NCBI GenBank assembly: GCA_009838175.1
Contig: VXSB01000057.1
Coordinates: forward strand, 1 to 46,404
From: Chloroflexota bacterium
GTDB taxonomy: Bacteria > Chloroflexota > Dehalococcoidia > Lucifugimonadales > Lucifugimonadaceae
DNA length: 46,404 nucleotides
Direction: 5' to 3'
Below the pieces are notes generated by a model that had not been told where the DNA came from, did no database searches, and worked only from the letters and a program-made list of their open reading frames with translations. This document shows positions 43,572-46,404 of the stretch, one piece after another (the stretch's first letter is position 1; each line of letters starts with the position of its first letter). The translations under genes and the position numbers were made by a program.

Positions 43572-46076
43572 ATGTTCGTCGAGGTAGCAGTTGACTTCTC
43601 AGATCGGGATCGACTTCGCACGTACACCTACGCGGTTCCCGAGGACCTAACCGTTCAACCGGGAGATTTGCTTTGGGTGCCGTTCGGCTATCGTCCCATA
43701 CAAGGGATAGCAATTTCGGTATCCGAAACCTGCGACACCGACAACGTCCGCGAAATCGACAGCGTTGTCGATGACGGCCCGTTCATCTCCCAACATCTCC
43801 TCGAAACCGCAATCTGGATAGCCGACTACTATCGGACGAACATTTTCCGCGCTTGTGTGGCGATGCTGCCGCCAGGCGCCAACCAGCAACTCCACATCTG
43901 GGTATCGCGCGGCGAGCTAGCCGATCAAGCCGATCAAGTTCTGACAGGTTTCGCGATCTCTGAGGAACAGCGCGAAGTTCTGCACGAGCTTCCGATTACC
44001 GGCCGAGTCCGTCGCGACCGTCTTGTCGGACTGATCGGCAGATCTAAGGAACGCCACCTTGACGCATTGGTGCGGAACGGGATCGTGGTTGAGGAATCGA
44101 TCTGGGAACGCCCGCGTGCCAGCGCAGTCTTCAAAGCTCACGTCAAGATATCCGAGGGTGTCGATGTGGACAAAGCGGTAGAACAGTACCAGGGGCGTCG
44201 CGCTCATCGGCGGGTGGAACTTGTCAGGCATTTGGCTTCAATTACGAACCCTCTACCACGTGCAGATCTTTCGAAACGCTTCGGCAATCAGGTAGTCAGG
44301 GCGGTAATCGACGATGGTGTCGCTGAGTTGATGCAGGTCCGAGTCGAGCGAGACCCATTAGCAGACTACGCGGTTCAAGACGCGATCAGTCACGAATTGA
44401 CGCCGGAACAACAAGATGCAGTCGATGCGGTCTCCTCCAGCATCGGACAACCTGAAGCCCCAAGTAAGGGCGAGAGGTTCTTATTGTTCGGCGTGACGGG
44501 AAGCGGCAAGACGGAGGTCTACCTGAGGGCTGTACAGACCTGCATCGCGGAAGGCAAGCGCGCCATCATCATGGTCCCCGAGATCGCCATGACACCGCAG
44601 ACGCTCCAGCGTTTTGCCAGTCGATTCCCAGGTCACATCGCGCTCCAGCACTCTGGACTGACGATAGGTCAAAGGTTCGATCAGTGGCATCAAATCAGAA
44701 ACGGCAGGTACAACGTCGTAATCGGATCTCGATCAAGCATCTTCGCACCGGTCGAAAACCTCGGGTTGGTGGTCATTGACGAAGAGCACGAGTGGACGTT
44801 CAAACAGAGCGACCGCGCGCCTAGATACCACGCCCGCGATATCGCTGATAAGCTTTGCGAACTTTCCGGAGCAGCGTTGGTACTCGGTAGCGCGACACCA
44901 GATATCGGGACATATCGGAGGTCAACCGACCCAGATGTTTCCGATCCGATCACTCTGCTTCAACTGCCTCGACGCATCAACGAAGCGATAAACACCACAA
45001 CTAGAACGGGTGCTACGGACATCGAAACATCGGGTTACGCCGAATCGCGGATCGTCGACATGAAACTCGAGATCCAAGCTGGGCATCGAGAAATGCTCAG
45101 TCGGCCGTTGCTCGAAGCTCTAAACGATAACGTCGAGCGCGGCGAGAAGTCGATTCTATTTATCAACCGACGCGGCAGCGCGTCGTTCGTGCAGTGTCTC
45201 TCCTGCGGCACGATTCGCACCTGTCCAAACTGCGAAACTCCATTGACGTTGCACCGCAATCCGCGTCAAGGTCGTGGTAGCCGGTTGCAGTGCCACTACT
45301 GCAGCTACTCCGTCGGAGCGGCTCGGCAGTGCCGAAACTGTGACGGTGCCGGCGTCGCCCGTCGCGCGGCTGGAACCGAAGGCGTAGAAGAAGCAGTGCG
45401 CGGCTTTTTCCCCAACACTCCGATACTCCGATGGGATTCTGACACCGCGCGCAATTCGACCGAGCATGCGAAGTTGCTCGAAGAGTTTCAGAGCATCGGC
45501 AATCACATACTCATCGGAACCCAGATGGTCGCCAAAGGATTGGATATTCCTACGGTCTCGCTGGTCGGTGTCATCGCCGCCGACATCGGGTTGGCAGTCC
45601 CAAGTTTCAGGTCCGCAGAACGAACGTTTCAGATACTCTCACAAGTCACGGGCAGGGCAGGTCGTTCCGACACTCCTGGTGTGGCGATCATTCAGACCTT
45701 CCAGCCTGAGCACTTCGCCATCGCCGCCGCCGCTGAACAAGATTACGCCGGATTCTACGAGCAAGAAATCGCGACTCGACAGCATTTCGAGCTGCCACCA
45801 TTCACATCGTACGTACGCCTGTCGTACGGCGCTTACGACAGTAACGACGCAGCAATGGAAGCGCGTAGCGTACGTACCCGCATCGATCAATACCTCGCGT
45901 CTGAGAGCGATGCCAAGGTGGATGTCGCCGGCCCGTCCCCGTCGTTTCCCGCTCGCCGGGCCGGGCGCTACCGCTGGCAAATCCTATTGAAAGGCGATTT
46001 CCCCGCCGCAATCCTAGACCATGTTCCAATCGGCCCCGGCTGGACCGTCGACGTAGACCCCATCGAGATGAACTAG
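43572..46076 (+). CDS. priA: Primosomal protein N' (PriA helicase)
   Basis: PriA recognises stalled replication forks, unwinds the lagging strand and reloads the replicative helicase. The 834-residue protein has an N-terminal fork-binding domain (1-100: VEVAVDFSDRDRLRTYTYAVP). Helicase motif I is GVTGSGKTE (307-315), motif II is DEEH (403-406), and LVLGSATPDIGTY follows. A zinc-binding insert with four CxxC pairs (CLSCGTIRTCPNC, CHYCSYS, CRNCDGAG) and the late motifs LIGTQMVAKGLDIPTV and QVTGRAGRSDTPG are present. All key residues look intact. A gap of 160 bases with a repeat separates it from rplS. Confidence 0.96.
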   Translation: MFVEVAVDFSDRDRLRTYTYAVPEDLTVQPGDLLWVPFGYRPIQGIAISVSETCDTDNVREIDSVVDDGPFISQHLLETAIWIADYYRTNIFRACVAMLPPGANQQLHIWVSRGELADQADQVLTGFAISEEQREVLHELPITGRVRRDRLVGLIGRSKERHLDALVRNGIVVEESIWERPRASAVFKAHVKISEGVDVDKAVEQYQGRRAHRRVELVRHLASITNPLPRADLSKRFGNQVVRAVIDDGVAELMQVRVERDPLADYAVQDAISHELTPEQQDAVDAVSSSIGQPEAPSKGERFLLFGVTGSGKTEVYLRAVQTCIAEGKRAIIMVPEIAMTPQTLQRFASRFPGHIALQHSGLTIGQRFDQWHQIRNGRYNVVIGSRSSIFAPVENLGLVVIDEEHEWTFKQSDRAPRYHARDIADKLCELSGAALVLGSATPDIGTYRRSTDPDVSDPITLLQLPRRINEAINTTTRTGATDIETSGYAESRIVDMKLEIQAGHREMLSRPLLEALNDNVERGEKSILFINRRGSASFVQCLSCGTIRTCPNCETPLTLHRNPRQGRGSRLQCHYCSYSVGAARQCRNCDGAGVARRAAGTEGVEEAVRGFFPNTPILRWDSDTARNSTEHAKLLEEFQSIGNHILIGTQMVAKGLDIPTVSLVGVIAADIGLAVPSFRSAERTFQILSQVTGRAGRSDTPGVAIIQTFQPEHFAIAAAAEQDYAGFYEQEIATRQHFELPPFTSYVRLSYGAYDSNDAAMEARSVRTRIDQYLASESDAKVDVAGPSPSFPARRAGRYRWQILLKGDFPAAILDHVPIGPGWTVDVDPIEMN

Positions 46077-46350
46077 CCCCTCGGACTCGACGAGAGAGCC
46101 AGAGCCCCCGCACCACGATGCCGATGACGACGTCGACACGCCCCCTTCGCGAAGCGTAAGGGGGCGCGAGCAAGCCTAGCGATGCGAGCGGGGGATGCCC
46201 GTGGGAGGCGGCGGTGCGAGCGGCATCCCCCTCTACCGGAGAGAGCCAGGCCCCGCGACATCCCCTCTCCCTCGATGGGAGAGGGTGAGATGGGACAAAA
46301 GGGCGGGGCGCATCCCACCAATCCACAAATGCCCGGTTCAGACAAACAAC
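46077..46350. repeat. Repeat cluster after priA
   Basis: No gene is visible here. It holds CCCCCTT...AAGGGGG at 46141-46164 (inner CGC/GCG pairs and one bulge) and CCCTCTCCC/GGGAGAGGG at 46263-46271/46277-46285. Between them are GC-rich tracts such as GGATGCCCGTGGG near 46195 that recall the window's left edge (GGGCATACCCC, 11-21). The order of units is like the left edge in reverse. Confidence 0.65.
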
Positions 46351-46379
46351 TTGACATATTCATACATCCGTTGTATAAA
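46351..46379 (+). promoter_or_regulatory. Strong sigma-70-type promoter reading out of the window
   Basis: TTGACA at 46351-46356 and TATAAA at 46374-46379 are separated by exactly 17 bases. This is the best consensus promoter in the window. The downstream gene lies beyond the right edge. The local sequence is AT-rich compared with the rest. Confidence 0.75.
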
Positions 46380-46404
46380 CAACAAGTGAACAGTTCTGCG
46401 GGTT

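Overview
The window looks like a chromosomal segment of an uncultivated, probably marine bacterium of the phylum Chloroflexota (SAR202 / Dehalococcoidia-like). This is inferred from gene content, not from a marker-gene tree. Supporting features are a peptide-binding lipoprotein with a Val/Glu-rich tandem-repeat linker after its lipobox, a class II (B12) ribonucleotide reductase next to nrdR, an rsmH-ftsA-ftsZ cluster with no peptidoglycan genes, a complete glycine betaine transporter, and a UGSC-family selenoprotein. Nearly all genes are housekeeping or transport genes. There is no phage, plasmid or CRISPR region; the only mobile-like gene is a recombinase homologue that has lost its catalytic residues.

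Layout. 1-4.3 kb: repeat cluster, then moxR, a DUF58 protein and a membrane DUF4129-like protein. 4.3-8.4 kb: pyruvate kinase (-), a coiled-coil/zinc-ribbon protein (+) and the inactive-looking serine recombinase homologue (+). 8.41-8.84 kb: type A RNase P RNA. 8.9-11 kb (-): a Phd/VapC-type toxin-antitoxin pair, a NifU-like protein and a 3-hydroxyisobutyrate-dehydrogenase-like oxidoreductase. 11-15.1 kb (-): peptide ABC permeases and binding protein without ATPases. 15.3-17.0 kb (+): the selenoprotein, interrupted by an in-frame TGA. 17.1-20.6 kb (+): proV-proW-proX-like glycine betaine transporter. 20.6-22.3 kb (-): a ThDP enzyme. 22.6-23.8 kb (+): a first FtsZ. 23.9-28.6 kb (-): a five-gene run with an enolase-superfamily enzyme, a membrane protein, a GIY-YIG-like protein and two Eis-like acetyltransferases. 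28.7-31 kb: birA (+), trmD and mog/moaB (-). 31.2-34.8 kb (+): rsmH, ftsA and a second ftsZ. 35-39.2 kb (+): nrdR, nrdJ, pdxA. 39.2-41.8 kb (-): an ABC-2 exporter. 42-46.1 kb (+): proC, rplS, priA. The right edge is a repeat cluster followed by a strong promoter that reads out of the window.

The most notable item is the selenoprotein. Two open frames (15346-15630 and 15661-17013) are in the same phase and separated only by a TGA that sits exactly at the U of a U-G-S-C motif. A stem-loop starts 11 nt behind it, as expected for a bacterial SECIS element. Standard gene calling would give a 94-residue fragment and a separate 450-residue protein. Other points of interest are two FtsZ paralogues in a reduced division cluster, the recombinase homologue next to rnpB, and three families of dispersed palindromic intergenic repeats.

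All product names rest on my reading of motifs in the translated sequence; no database search was run.
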